Assembly (NCBI GenBank): GCA_030035585.1
Contig: CM057467.1
Coordinates: forward strand, 70,358,941 to 70,422,940
Source: Dugong dugon
Lineage: Eukaryota > Chordata > Mammalia > Sirenia > Dugongidae
Length of the DNA stretch: 64,000 nucleotides
Reading direction: 5' to 3'
A program made the translations under genes and the position numbers. Positions within the stretch are counted from its first letter, which is position 1; each line of letters starts with the position of its first letter. This document shows positions 22,720 through 32,919 of this stretch, piece after piece. The notes under the pieces were generated by a model. That model had not been told where the DNA came from. It did not search any database and worked only from the letters and a program-made list of their open reading frames with translations.

Positions 22720-24080
22720 AGAAGGGCATAAACTGGGGAGTGACATCGTGGGCTCTGACATCGTGGTGAGATACTGTCCAAGAAATTGGACAGAGGATGA
22801 ATTGGAGGAAGAGGTGTGGATGCAGAGACCTGTGCAGAGGCTAGGCAGGGGTCCTGGTGAGAGACTAGGAGGCCTGAGCTGGGGCTGGCTTGGGAATGGA
22901 TAGGCGAAATGGGTGTGAGGGCTGCACTGAAGGGGATGGCAGTGAGGAGAAGTCCAGGTTAAGGTTCCTTTCTGACTTGGGCAACTGCACGAATGTTGGT
23001 GCCATTACTGACGTAGGGTCGAGCCTCTCCAGGCAGATCCTGGGGCTGGGAGGTGGGGCCTGGGTTCTGGCCCCTGCTAAACGGTCTGACTGTGGAGTCC
23101 CGGGCGTGTCTCTGCCCCTCTCTGGCTCAGGGTTCCCCATCTGTAAAGCAAGGGGTAGGAGTGTCAGATCAGGGGTTCTCCAAACCCACCTGCATCCAGC
23201 CCACATGTGCACCCTTCTTGCTGCGAGGGCATCACGAGTTCTCATCTGGCCTCTGAAAATCCAGCTGTGTGATGTCAGTGGCATTTCCCTTCAAAAAAAG
23301 GAAATGAGGTTAGCAAGCATGTTACCAGGAAAGGAAAGGAAAGCTAGATAGGCCCCGCCCTCTGCAGCTCCGTGCCCCCCTCCCCGTAGGGCACACTGGG
23401 CCCCTCGGCCTGGGGCTGGTACAGGGCCCAGAAATGTCACGGTTCAGACAGAGGCACCGACACAGTATGGGTGGGTGTTGTCTGTCACAGCTTTGACTTC
23501 TGAGCAGGGCTGGGCACCATCACAGAGTCAGCACTTTCTCTGATGCCCGTGGCGCAGACCCCAGCCACACAGGGGGGCCGAGGTCACAGGAAGCTTCAAG
23601 GTCTCACTAAATGTCAGCAAGACCCTAAAGATTAGCTCCTTGTAAACAGGAGAAGGAAGCCAGAGAGGAGAAAGGACCTGGCGAAGGTCACAGGGCAAGT
23701 GAGAGAAGAATTCCATGTACAAGCTTCACGCACCTGGGGGCAGGTGGTCCTGGAAACCCGTCCTGCTGCAGGGTCCCAGAGCACCCTGTTCCTGTGGATG
23801 AGCCGGAAAGCCCCTCTCCGGTTACAAATATTAAGTGCCTCTCTGAACTTTTCTTCAAATGCCGCTACTAAGACTAAATGAAAACAAACTTTAGTCCATC
23901 CAGTAAAAATCACTGTATGTTTTAGAGGTGAAAGATAACATTATTAGTTAACTTATTCAGTAAATTTATTTATCATAAATTTAGTATATTCAGGAAATCG
24001 GTCATTTGAAAAATTGATCAATTGGCAAATTGAACATCAGCTGAATACAGTTTTAGAGCCTTGACCTAGAAGCTCCCACC
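22720..24080. other. Unique-looking sequence
   Basis: No recognised gene. The open frame of 153 codons at 22890-23351 crosses low-conservation sequence without domains and faces an equally long frame on the other strand, as expected by chance in GC-rich DNA. A MIR-like piece lies near 23620-23720. Confidence 0.4.
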
Positions 24081-24084
24081 GACC

Positions 24085-24225
24085 CCACCCATCACCCCTC
24101 CTCTCGACTGTGAGTCTCCATGGGCAAGGCCCAGGTCCAATTCATCTCTGCCTCCCTAACCCCCAGCCAGGGGCCTGGCACCCAGTAGGTGTCAGGTGTA
24201 GCTTACTTCATTGTTGAGTAAATCC
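24085..24225 (-). repeat. L2 3' fragment
   Basis: 'ctgtgagtctccatgggc', 'ccaggggcctggcacccagtagg' is the inverted L2 3' end. Confidence 0.55.
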
Positions 24226-24574
24226 TGGTATTGAACCTGAATGACCCCAAGCAAGGGCTGGAGAGGACAGTGGGAGGTGGATTGGCAACAGTGGCCCTGG
24301 TCACTCGTGACATGGTGAAGGAACAGAGTGGAAAAACCCCTCACCTTTCTCTGATTGAAAAAAGTCAACTCGGGTCATACTTTCCACTGTGCCCCCTGCA
24401 GGGAGGGCGGCTGGTTCACCCACCCACGCACCCAAGGGCTGGGGGTTTTCAGGTGAAGTGGAACTAGGTGTTTGTGTCTCTGCACCTTTGCAGAATTGCT
24501 CAGCAGCAAGGGAGCTAAAAAGCCAGTGGGTACAGACGGTGTGCAGCGTTGGTAAGCTTGTACGTGGGCACGGA

Positions 24575-24853
24575 AAGGTGTTTGTGTGTGCGCGTGCGTG
24601 CATGTGTGTGCACATGTGTTTGTGCCTGCATCAGTGGATGACTATATAGATGTGGTTTTGTTGTGTGTATACAGGTACTGGTGAACCTGTGTTTATTGTT
24701 GTTGGGTATGAATGTGTGTGAATGAAGTATACATGCATACCCATGATTACATGGGCATGCACAAGTTTGTGTGAGCATCTATTAATATGCTTGCTTTCAC
24801 AATACCCATATATTGAGTATATGTACCCGTTTATCCATCTGTCCATGGAAGTA
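24575..24853 (+). repeat. TG-rich degenerate tandem repeat, left part
   Basis: Imperfect (TG)n with CATG/TATG interruptions, e.g. 'gtgtttgtgtgtgcgcg'. Alternating purine-pyrimidine runs are frequent. Continues after the RTE-derived insert. Confidence 0.75.
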
Positions 24854-24862
24854 TACGGTGAT

Positions 24863-25262
24863 TGTTGTTGTTGTTAGCTGCCATCTAGTCATCTGTGACT
24901 CATGGCAACCCCATGTTCAACAGGACAAACGTTGCCCTGTCTTGCACCATCTTCATGATCACTGGTTATGCTTAAGTCCATTCTTGCAGCCATTGTGTAT
25001 TTTGAGTGCTTTGCAAACCAGAGGGCTCATCTTCCAGCACTATATCAGGGAATATTCGGTTGCGATTCATACAATTTTCATTGGCTAATTTTTAGAAGTA
25101 GATCACCAGGCCTTTCTTCCTAGTCTGTCTTAGTTTGGAAACTCTACTGAAACCTGTCTACCATGGGTAACCCTGCTGGTATTTGAAATACCAGTGACAT
25201 AGCTTTCAGCATCACAGCAACCCGCAAACCATCACAGTACAACAAACTGACAGACGGGTGGT
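24863..25262 (-). mobile_element. RTE-derived composite: 5' end joined to 3' end
   Basis: Antisense 400-bp element without a coding region. The left 140 bp is the RTE 3' end (gttgttgttgttagctgcc, catggcaaccccatg). The right 260 bp matches the inverted RTE 5' region at 44170-44420 (cttccagcactatatcag, ccctgctggtatttgaaat, acaaactgacagac). A 9-bp exact duplication tacggtgat at 24854-24862 and 25263-25271 shows it inserted as one unit. It resembles a non-autonomous, internally deleted LINE that could be moved by RTE proteins in trans. Confidence 0.82.
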
Positions 25263-25271
25263 TACGGTGAT

Positions 25272-25660
25272 GAACTGTGTATAAATATGCTTATATTTGT
25301 GCATTTTTGTACTTTTTGCATAAACACATGTATGGGAGATGTGTGTGTGTTTCAGTAAGGTATGTGTGTACTGTGTACTTGCATCTTAATGCATGAATAT
25401 GGAGAGGTGTAATGTATATATGTGACTATGTGAATGAGTGTTCTGTGTGTGCCTGTGTGAACGTGTGTGCATGGAGATCTATGAATGTGTGTGTGTAGAT
25501 GTGCATATGCCTATGTGAACATGTGTACATAGAGGTCTATGAATATGTGTGATAGATGTGTGCCTCTGTGTGTGTGTGCCTGTGTGATATGTGGGGTGTG
25601 TATATGTGTATATGGTTGTAGGTATATGTATGCACATGTGTACACACAAATATACATTTG
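25272..25660 (+). repeat. TG-rich degenerate tandem repeat, right part
   Basis: Continuation of the TG-rich tract, with a longer irregular unit around 25460-25545 (catggagatctatgaatg / catagaggtctatgaat). Open frames here are an artefact of the repeat. Confidence 0.75.
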
Positions 25661-26740
25661 TTCCCTTCTGTCCTTCCCCCTTGGGGAATTACATGGTGTC
25701 TGGGTTCTAACCATGGCTGGTGGCTCTTCCAGGAACATGGTTTCCTGGACCCCAAAAGTAAGAACGTCAGAGGCTCCATCTGAGTGAGGAAATGGGGTAG
25801 GCCTGAGGCTCAGGCCGCTCTAAGATCTGAGCCTGGGGGCATGGACTGGGACTCCTGGGGCCCTGAAGAATGTCTCTGCCACCGCCAATCTCAGCCCACC
25901 CTCAGTGGTTTTCAATGTCTTTCTTTCTTTTCCTTTTTTTTTTTTTTGGTAGTGGAGCCAAAATAAAATCCTACCAGGATCTCCTACATGGAAAGCAGAT
26001 GACTAAATGAAAATTGCTCTGGCTGAAGGCCTAGGTTGGGGAGGGGCCAGGAGGATCTCCAACGAGTACAGTTTGAAGCCCCTAGTCTAGGTTGACCCTG
26101 AGGTCTGTTCAGTTTACATTCTCATTTAGTTAAAAAACACATCCACATCCATAATCTCAGCTAATCCTCTTGACCTTCATTCCAATCTGTTTGGGAGGCT
26201 GGAAGCAGAGCAGTTAAAAGAGTTGGCCTTAGTTTCATCCCTGCCGCCTCTTCTAGCTGAGCAACTTCTGCCTCCTTGAGCCTCCTTCACAAGACTATTG
26301 GGGGAATCATGCGAGATGACACCCGTGAGGTGTTTGACCAGCACAGGCCACGTGGAAAGTACCCCAAAATGTGGGCTATTGCTCTTACTACTATCCCCAT
26401 TTGACAAAGAAACTGAGGCCCAGAGAGGCTCTCTGGCTTGTCTGAGCTCATCTAGAGATGCTGAGAAGCAAGTGAGGTCTTTCCTAACCTGTCACTAGAA
26501 GAGTTTTCTTTCCTCCCGGGCTTGGCCAGGCAGTGGTAAACCCCACAGCTCTGCACTATTACAACCATGTGATTCTGTGGTTGCCCACACTGGCCTAAAA
26601 ATAGCCAGCAGGAGCCCAGGGGCTCTCCCTTGGTGAGTGGCAGAAGGCCCATTCCCTGAGCAGCAGTGGGCCTGCTCTACTCCCCACAGATGGGTGAGTC
26701 CTGAATAGGGAGGGGCAAGGTGGTCTGGGTCCCTTGTAAT
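25661..26740. other. Unassigned sequence with MIR piece and motif cluster
   Basis: A MIR-like antisense fragment is at about 26340-26480 (ccatttgacaaagaaactgaggcccagagagg). The segment 26560-26620 is not recognised as repeat and carries a MEF2-type motif (see findings). No gene is supported. Confidence 0.45.
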
Positions 26741-26754
26741 ATGTGTCAGAGGCT

Positions 26755-26960
26755 ATGCCAAGCGTGTAACAGAGATTATTTCACTTAATTGTTTTAGTTT
26801 TTTGAGTCTGATATGTAGAAGTTATTATCATCATTGGACAGATGAGAAAATTGAGGTTCAGAGAGGCAAAAGTGACTTGCTCAAGACCAAGAGCTTCAAT
26901 AAGAACCTAGGTTAGTCTAATTCCAAATCCCACAGTCTTAATTCCTCACTATGTGGTGCC
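26755..26960 (-). repeat. MIR SINE
   Basis: Inverted MIR order: 'tttcacttaattgtttt', 'attatcatcattggacagatgagaaaattgagg', 'gaacctaggttagtc'. Confidence 0.65.
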
Positions 26961-26984
26961 TTCCTTATCTTGAGCCTGGCGGCA

Positions 26985-27420
26985 GCTGGTGCAAGAGCAA
27001 GATCAGAGCCTTCAAAGCCACACAGACCTGGCTTCAGATCCTGGCCTTGCTACTGACTCCTTGTGGCCTTGGTAAGTCACTCACTTCTCTGAGCCTCAGT
27101 TTCCTCACCTACAAATGGGACCACGTTGCCCATTAAATAAGATTATAAACAAAAAACAAAAAAACCAAACCCATTGCCATCGAGTCGATTCTGGCTCATA
27201 GCGACCCTATAGGACAGAGTAGAACTGCCCCATAGAGTTTCCAAGGAGCGGCTGGTGGATTTGATTTGCCGACCTTTTTGGTTAGCAGCCGTAGCATGCC
27301 ATATTCTTAACCACTGTGCCACCGGGGCTCCCTAAAATAAGATTATAGTGGGAATCAAATGAAATAATGCATGAAAGTGCCCAGTGTAAGGCCTGGCGGG
27401 CAGGAAGTGCTCAGTAAATG
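26985..27420 (+). repeat. MIR SINE split by an AfroSINE
   Basis: Left part 'cacagacctggcttcagatcctgg', 'gtaagtcactcac', 'cctcagtttcctcacc'; right part 'ggaatcaaatgaaataatgc', 'gtgctcagtaaatg'. The two halves rejoin in the correct MIR order across the inserted AfroSINE. Confidence 0.8.
27148..27334 (-). mobile_element. AfroSINE (short form), 13-bp TSD in MIR
   Basis: Inverted copy with tail 'aaaaccaaacccattgcc', body 'cagagtagaactgccccatag', 'tttccaaggagcggctgg', and head complement 'gccaccggggctcc'. The exact duplication aaataagattata is at 27135-27147 and 27335-27347. Confidence 0.95.
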
Positions 27421-27554
27421 ACCTTTCACTGGTCTCTCCCACCCCCACCACTTTCATAGTTGGGAGGAGAGGGGCAATGGTGGTTGAGCCTCTAGAAGCG
27501 TCTTACCAGATGGGAGAAGTGGGACCACCAATGAGCCGTCAAGAGAAGAGGGCT

Positions 27555-27985
27555 CTGTGGCAGACTGGGTTTTACAAAAATGGCCACAAGAGTATCTCCA
27601 GTTCTACATACTCTTCCAGAACCCTGTCACTTCCCATCAAGAGGTGGAGTCTATTTTTCCCTTCCTTTGAAACTGAACAGACCTTTGTGACCGCGGCAAT
27701 GAATAGAATATGGTGGAAGTAACATTACATGACTTCTAAGGCTAAGTCTTAAAATACGGTACAACTCTGTCTGTCTGTCTGTGTGTGTGCCTCTGTCTGT
27801 CCTGGAACACTTGCCCTTGGACCCAGCCTCCATATTGTGAGGAAGCCCAGGCAACAGGGCACTGTAGATATTCTGGCCAATAGTCCCAGCCAAGGTGTCA
27901 GCCAGCAGTCAGCTTCAACTGCCAAAGGTGAGTGAGCAACCCTTCAAATGATTTCAACTCCCAGATTTCTAGCCATCCTAGGGTG
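27555..27985 (+). mobile_element. LTR-like element, MaLR type
   Basis: 'aaaatggccacaag', 'gaggtggagtctattttt', 'gtgaggaagcccaggc', 'ggccaatagtcccagcc' and 'ccttcaaatgatttcaac' follow the order of an MLT1-class LTR. It contains a (TCTG)n run at about 27767-27785. Boundaries are uncertain. Confidence 0.5.
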
Positions 27986-28745
27986 CAGGAGGTGGGGGAG
28001 TGGAGGATGGGTGGGGGGAACCACACCAGAGCCAGGTGGGCTCAGCCACACCTGAATGTCAGGCTCTGAGGCTTCTCAGAAACAGCGGGGTGCCCTCCCC
28101 TCCCCTACCCTGGTCAGCCTATCTGGGGAGATAAAGTCACTGCAGAGGATCCCAGACCAGAGACGTCCTTATCAGCCCTGTTGTCATCTGGAGTACTTGG
28201 GAATGTAAACGTGCTGCCATGCAGCCCGGTGATGTGCCAGCCCCCGCAAGACACAAAGCAGATGCGCAGTGGGACAGGCCTCCTCTACCACCCCCCGCCC
28301 TGCATCCTGACAGAGGGGGAAATAAGGGGGACTGAGCCTCACCCAGGGGCCTGCAAACCTTCCATCCTCTAGGCCTGTGTCCTCCTCTGCCACAGAGGAT
28401 GCTGACCCTGGGATGCATTCTTTTTCCTTCAGGTCACACTCAGATTGGGAGGGGCTTCAGGGGCCCTTTCTGTGAAGATCCTGTGGGCCCATATGCCCCA
28501 TGTGGCCAAAACACAGTGCCACCCTCCCCAGAGAAGAGGCGTGCAGGCTGACATGCCTATGTGACCCAGAGTAAGTCCCTTCACGTAACCGGGCTCTTCT
28601 TCCTCTCACAAACGTGCACTGAATCCCTCTGCTGGACCAGACACCAGGCTGGGCGCTCAGATAAAGCAGGAACCAGAAGAAAAGGCTCTGGAGTTCACTG
28701 ACTACTGGGAGAGATGGATGAATAATAATAATGACAACAACAACA
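27986..28745. other. Unassigned sequence
   Basis: GC-rich, no domain-bearing frame. A short ATA/ACA triplet run lies at 28722-28751. No gene recognised. Confidence 0.45.
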
Positions 28746-28751
28746 ATAACA

Positions 28752-28945
28752 ATCTGGTTTTTGAGCACTTACTGAGTGCCAGGCACAGTTTTGAGTACTT
28801 TACATGTATTAAATCACTTAATTCACACAATCCTGTAAAGTAACATGACTAATATTTCCACTTTACAGGTGAGAAAACTGAGGCATGGGGACATTAAGTC
28901 ACTTGCACAAGTTCCCAAAGCTAGTGAGTGGCAGAGCTAGCTCTG
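28752..28945 (-). repeat. MIR SINE
   Basis: 'actgagtgccaggcac', 'ttaattcacacaatcctg', 'ccactttacaggtgagaaaactgagg' and 'gctagtgagtggcagagc' give a well-preserved inverted MIR. Confidence 0.75.
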
Positions 28946-29305
28946 GCTCTGTAGACAGAGTGGGGAGGGCTGTGACTGGGGAGGTCAAACCGTGGAAGAA
29001 TCTCTGCCTGGCTGAGCTGTAGTGAGCTTCACAAGAGACAGGGATGGGAAGGGATCAGCACAGAATGAGCGTTTCACAGAGGCTTGGTCCCTGCAGCCCC
29101 CTGCACCCCAGAGCCTCACAAGGGTTTCCCATTCCTTCTTCATGCCCCTTTCCTCCTCCCCACCCTCTAGGCCTTGGCTGCCCTGTTGTACCTGGGCCTG
29201 TAGCTTGGGGCTCCCATTGGCCCTGGTGAGGCTCCTGGCTCTGCTGCTCCCAGAAGATACTCCCAGGATCCAGAGGTCCCAGAATCAGGCAGTGAGACAA
29301 GTTCA
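28946..29305. other. Unassigned sequence
   Basis: No repeat or gene recognised. Frames on both strands lack domains. Confidence 0.4.
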
Positions 29306-29309
29306 GGGG

Positions 29310-29440
29310 AAGGAGCCTGGGGTTTGGAGCTAGACAGACCTGAGTTCAAATTCTGACTCTGCTCCAATCTGGCTACATCCCTGCTCATCTGTGGACCTCG
29401 TTTTCTCCACCTGTAAAACAAAGCATGGTCCACATGACCT
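29310..29440 (+). repeat. MIR SINE
   Basis: 'gtttggagctagacagacctgagttcaaattctgactctg' wording split over the tRNA-like head and 'ttttctccacctgtaaaac' give a sense MIR. Confidence 0.7.
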
Positions 29441-29849
29441 CCTCCAAGGGCCATTCCTTCAGCTCCAACCTTCCAGATTGTGTGAACGCAGTGCCTCTAA
29501 GGTGAGTTACCTGTGACCACGCCATAGCAAAATGCCAGCAAAGGGCCTGGGAGGCTGTGGGAGGAAGAGGCAGAGTATCTGGGGGCCTTCCTGGGGGAGG
29601 GGACACTTGAGCAGGCACCTAAAAGAAATTCCATTTTTTCCTCCCTTTCTTCCTTTCTTCTCTCCTTCCACACTGTTTTCCTTAGCCAGTCAGACCTGGT
29701 CCCTGGGCTGAGATGCTTCCAGTCTGGGGAAGGGGCTGTGTGCTCATGTCACAGAGGCTCTGTCACAGTCTGTGAAGGGTACAGTGGGCGAGGCCTAGAG
29801 TGGGGTGGTATCAGTGCCACCTTGTGGGAGAAATCTTAAGAGGATGTGA

Positions 29850-30670
29850 CCCCTGAAGAATGAGTGCGTGTTTGTCAGGCAGACCAGAGGGAGAAGGAGA
29901 AAAGAGCGTTGGGCAGTGGGGGCTGGTGAACAAAGGCATGGTGGTGGGAACCTGAAGTCTGGCAAATGTGGGGAGCAGCACGCAGTGGGTCTGGCTGGAC
30001 TGTGGAGCTCATAAGGTTGGCAGGGGCCAGCAGAACATGAAGAAGGGCCTTGAATACTAGACTGAGGAGCTTGGGCCTTAGCCTAAGGGTATTGGGGAGC
30101 CATTGAAGGGGTTTGAGGTGAGGAGGGACATGATCAGAAGTGTGTGTCCAAAAGGTCTCTCTGGCTACTGTGAAGAAGATAGACTGGAGAGGGCAAGATG
30201 CGGGGAAGGCTGGGAGGCCCCAGGGAATGCAGGTCTGGAAAGGCAGGCAAGAGAGAATGAGGCCTGAGCCCGGTCAAGGGCAGTGGGCAGGGAGGGGCTA
30301 CTTTAGAGATGAAGCAATGGCCTTAGGAAGTGACTGGTTGTCAGGGGAAGAAAAGGGAGTCAGATGATCCCCAGGTGTCCAGCTGGCTTTGGCACAGCAG
30401 GGATGGTGGTGTCTATCACTGATGGACACCTGGGGAGGAGGAGGAGAACAAGGGCCAGGCAACAGGTTCTGTTTGGGACACGCCAAGCATGGTTCTATGG
30501 TGACTGAGTTCTGGGCTCAGGTCAAGGAAGGCCAGGGCTTGGCCATGACCCTGGAAAGGCAGGCAGGCTCCATTTCAGGCCCCAGTATGGGGGAGTAGGA
30601 GGGAGGGGGTCAAATGAACAGTTACAGGAGGGTGTTGGGTGGGGTGAATATGACAAAGAATGGGACATTC
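29850..30670 (+). repeat. L2-like ancient repeat, long copy
   Basis: 'gccttgaatactagactgagg', 'ggagccattgaaggggtttg', 'ggacatgatcagaagtg' and 'ggtctctctggctactgtg' follow the typical order of this old family. Same family as 14640-15110 and 50125-51400. No coding frame is preserved. Confidence 0.5.
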
Positions 30671-31380
30671 AGAAGACGGCCAAGGCGTCCTTCTTTCAAG
30701 GTTTGGAGAGGAGGCGTGTCCATCCCTCTGTCCTTCTGTGGCTGGCCTTCTCAATAATTGTGAATGATTTGAGCTTTATGGGTTTCTGCTCTATGTGTGC
30801 AGTGAGGAGACTGAACCAGAAAACCTCTAAGCCCCTTCCCTTCCTGACTTTTTCCAGATTCCGTGTTTTCCTCCACCCCTTACTGACCCTGTCGTCTTAT
30901 GTAAGGCTTTCCCCACTCTGGGCCTCAGCCTGCTCCTCTAATCTAGAGCCTGTATTAGACTGGAATGATCCTAAGGTTGCACAGAAGGCTTCAGTAAGTG
31001 TTCGTGCAAAGAACAAACGAACAGCTTCTCAGCTGCCAAGGCCCCAGACTTTGCTTCTCTCCAAGGAGTTTGCATTCAGCCCTGCCTCACCGTCCAGCCG
31101 GCCTGCCCCTCTGCCCTCAATTAGTCAGATCGCAGGATATGGATACAGCGGTCTGCTCCCAGCTCACCCACTCCCTGACCCCCCTGAGTGCCTTGGAACC
31201 AGGGAGTTTCGGCCTGCAGGCCTGGAGGCTTCTTCTCCAGTCTCAGGATTAGAGCCAGCTCCTCCCTAAAACCCCAGCATCCCCAGAGTGGGGGTGCAGC
31301 CAAGTCACCAGACCCTGGAATTCAGAAAGAAGGCAGCTGGCAGCAGACAGAAAACGACCTTCGTCTGGGTTTTTAAGCTT
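30671..31380. other. Unassigned sequence
   Basis: Holds a 188-codon open frame (30703-31269) that I reject as a gene: no domain, no homologue recognised, and overlapping frames in other registers. Nothing else identified. Confidence 0.4.
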
Positions 31381-31384
31381 TCTT

Positions 31385-31545
31385 TGCAAAGCACTGGACA
31401 CCATCACATGACCCACCTCACCATGACCCTCTGAGGATGGTAGAACAGGAAGAGTTATTACTTTACAGGGTCTCAGAGGGGCTCTGAGAGAGAGAAAATA
31501 ACTCCCCCAAAGTCACACAGAAAATGATAGAGCTGGCACATTGCC
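31385..31545 (-). repeat. MIR-like fragment
   Basis: 'caccatgaccctctgaggatgg', 'ttactttacagggtctcagagg' and 'cccaaagtcacacagaaaatg' follow inverted MIR order. Confidence 0.55.
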
Positions 31546-31789
31546 TGGTCTTCACAGAGCTTGTGACAAGACATCCTTGCAGTTCCTCCCAGAAATTGCA
31601 TCCTATCCTAGGGCTCCCCCAGGCAGAATGGGCCAGGTCAGGAAAAGGGGAAGAGCAGGACAGCCCAAGCATGGTGAGCCACATGCTCTCACCTGCACCA
31701 CTGTGAGAGCCTCGCCCTGCTCTTCCTGCCTCCACGTGGCCTGGAGGCCCTGGACAGCCTGATCCCACTGACTCTCCAGCCTCTTTTCT

Positions 31790-31940
31790 CCCCACTTCCT
31801 CCCTTGCTCTGTGAGCTCCTGCCACATGGCTTTCTTTGCTTCTTCAAACATACCAGGCTCCCAGCCACAGGGCCTTTGTACGTGCAGTTCCCTTAGCTTA
31901 CAGGGCTCTCCTCAAGCCCCGGCCTCTTTCATGTTCCTAG
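31790..31940 (-). repeat. L2 fragment
   Basis: 'ccacatggctttctttgc', 'ccacagggcctttgtacgtgcagttccc' is a familiar inverted L2 stretch. Confidence 0.55.
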
Positions 31941-31964
31941 TTAGTGCTTCTTCATCCTTCTATC

Positions 31965-32910
31965 ATTTTTTATTTCTAATGATAATTTATTTTGTTTTCA
32001 GTGAAGATTTACACAGAAGTTTAGGTTCCCATTCAACAATTTCTACACAGGCTGTTCAGCGACATGGGTTACATTCTTCACAATTTGTGAACATTCTCAT
32101 TACAGTAGTCGCCTGACCCCCCCTTACCCACAGCTTCGCTTTCCACGGTTTCAGTTATCTGAGGTCAATCAAGGTCCAAAAATATTAAATGGGAAAATTC
32201 AGGAACTAAACAACTCATAAATTTTAAATTTTTCCCTGTTCTGAGTAGCATGATGAAATCTCCTGCCATCCTGCTCTACCGGTGCCGGGACGTGAATCAT
32301 CCTTTTGTTCATCATATCCACACTGTATATGCTACCTGCTGTTAGTCACTTAGTGACCGTCTTGATTATCGGATCAGTTGTCAAGGTCCGCGGTGCTCTT
32401 GTTCAAGTAACCCTCATTTTACTTAATAATGGCCCCAAAGTGCAAGAGCAGTGAAGCCGGCAATTTGGATATGTCGAAGAGACCTCATTCACATAACTTT
32501 TATTACAGCATATTGTTAGAATTGTTCTATTTTATTATTGTTATTAATCTCTTACTGTGCCTAATTTATACATGAAACTTTATCTTAGGTATGTATGTAT
32601 AGGAAAAACTTAGTATATATAGAGTTTGATACTATCCACAGTTTCAGGCATCCACTGGGGTCTTGGAACGTATCCCCCCACAGATAAGGTGGGACTACTG
32701 TATTTTCACTCTGGTTGTTCCATTTCCATTAATCTAGTTTCCCTGCCGCCTTACATTCTCATATTTTTAAAAGTAATTGTTAACCGTTTGCTCTCATACA
32801 GGTGATTTTTTTAAAGAAGCACTGGATTTATGGGTGGTATTTATTATTTTTTGAGCCAGTTTGTTATTTAGCTACAAGGTGATCTCAAGGGTTAGTTTCA
32901 GTTCAACATT
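31965..32910 (-). mobile_element. Old L1-type 3' sequence split by a Tigger element
   Basis: Left part (31965-32100) 'ttcagtgaagatttacacag', 'ccattcaacaatttctacac', 'gtgaacattctcat' continues at 32703 with 'ttttcactctggttgttcc', 'ccattaatctagtttccctg'. The two halves form one block. It is related in wording to the younger L1 3' ends here, but older. Confidence 0.55.
32103..32700. mobile_element. TcMar-Tigger-type DNA transposon remnant
   Basis: About 600 bp with inverted ends: cagtagtc at the left (32103-32110) and gactactg at the right (32693-32700), extended by ccccccttacccac / gataaggtggg. Both ends are flanked by TA (32101-32102, 32701-32702), the Tigger target dinucleotide. There is no transposase frame, so it is non-autonomous or internally deleted. 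Confidence 0.8.
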
Positions 32911-32919
32911 CTTCCATCC

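Noticed and set aside
22890-23351. Opposed frames of 153 and 139 codons
   Set aside because: Overlap of long frames on both strands in GC-rich DNA is a chance effect; neither has a domain.
24581-25738. Several minus-strand frames of 70-90 codons rich in His, Thr and Tyr
   Set aside because: These are translations of the TG-rich tract.
27767-27785. (TCTG)n run as an independent tandem repeat locus
   Set aside because: Too short to treat separately; it is inside an LTR-like element.
30703-31269. 188-codon open frame on the + strand
   Set aside because: No domain or recognisable similarity, hydrophobic N-terminus looks accidental, overlapping frames in other registers are nearly as long, and there are no clear exon signals.
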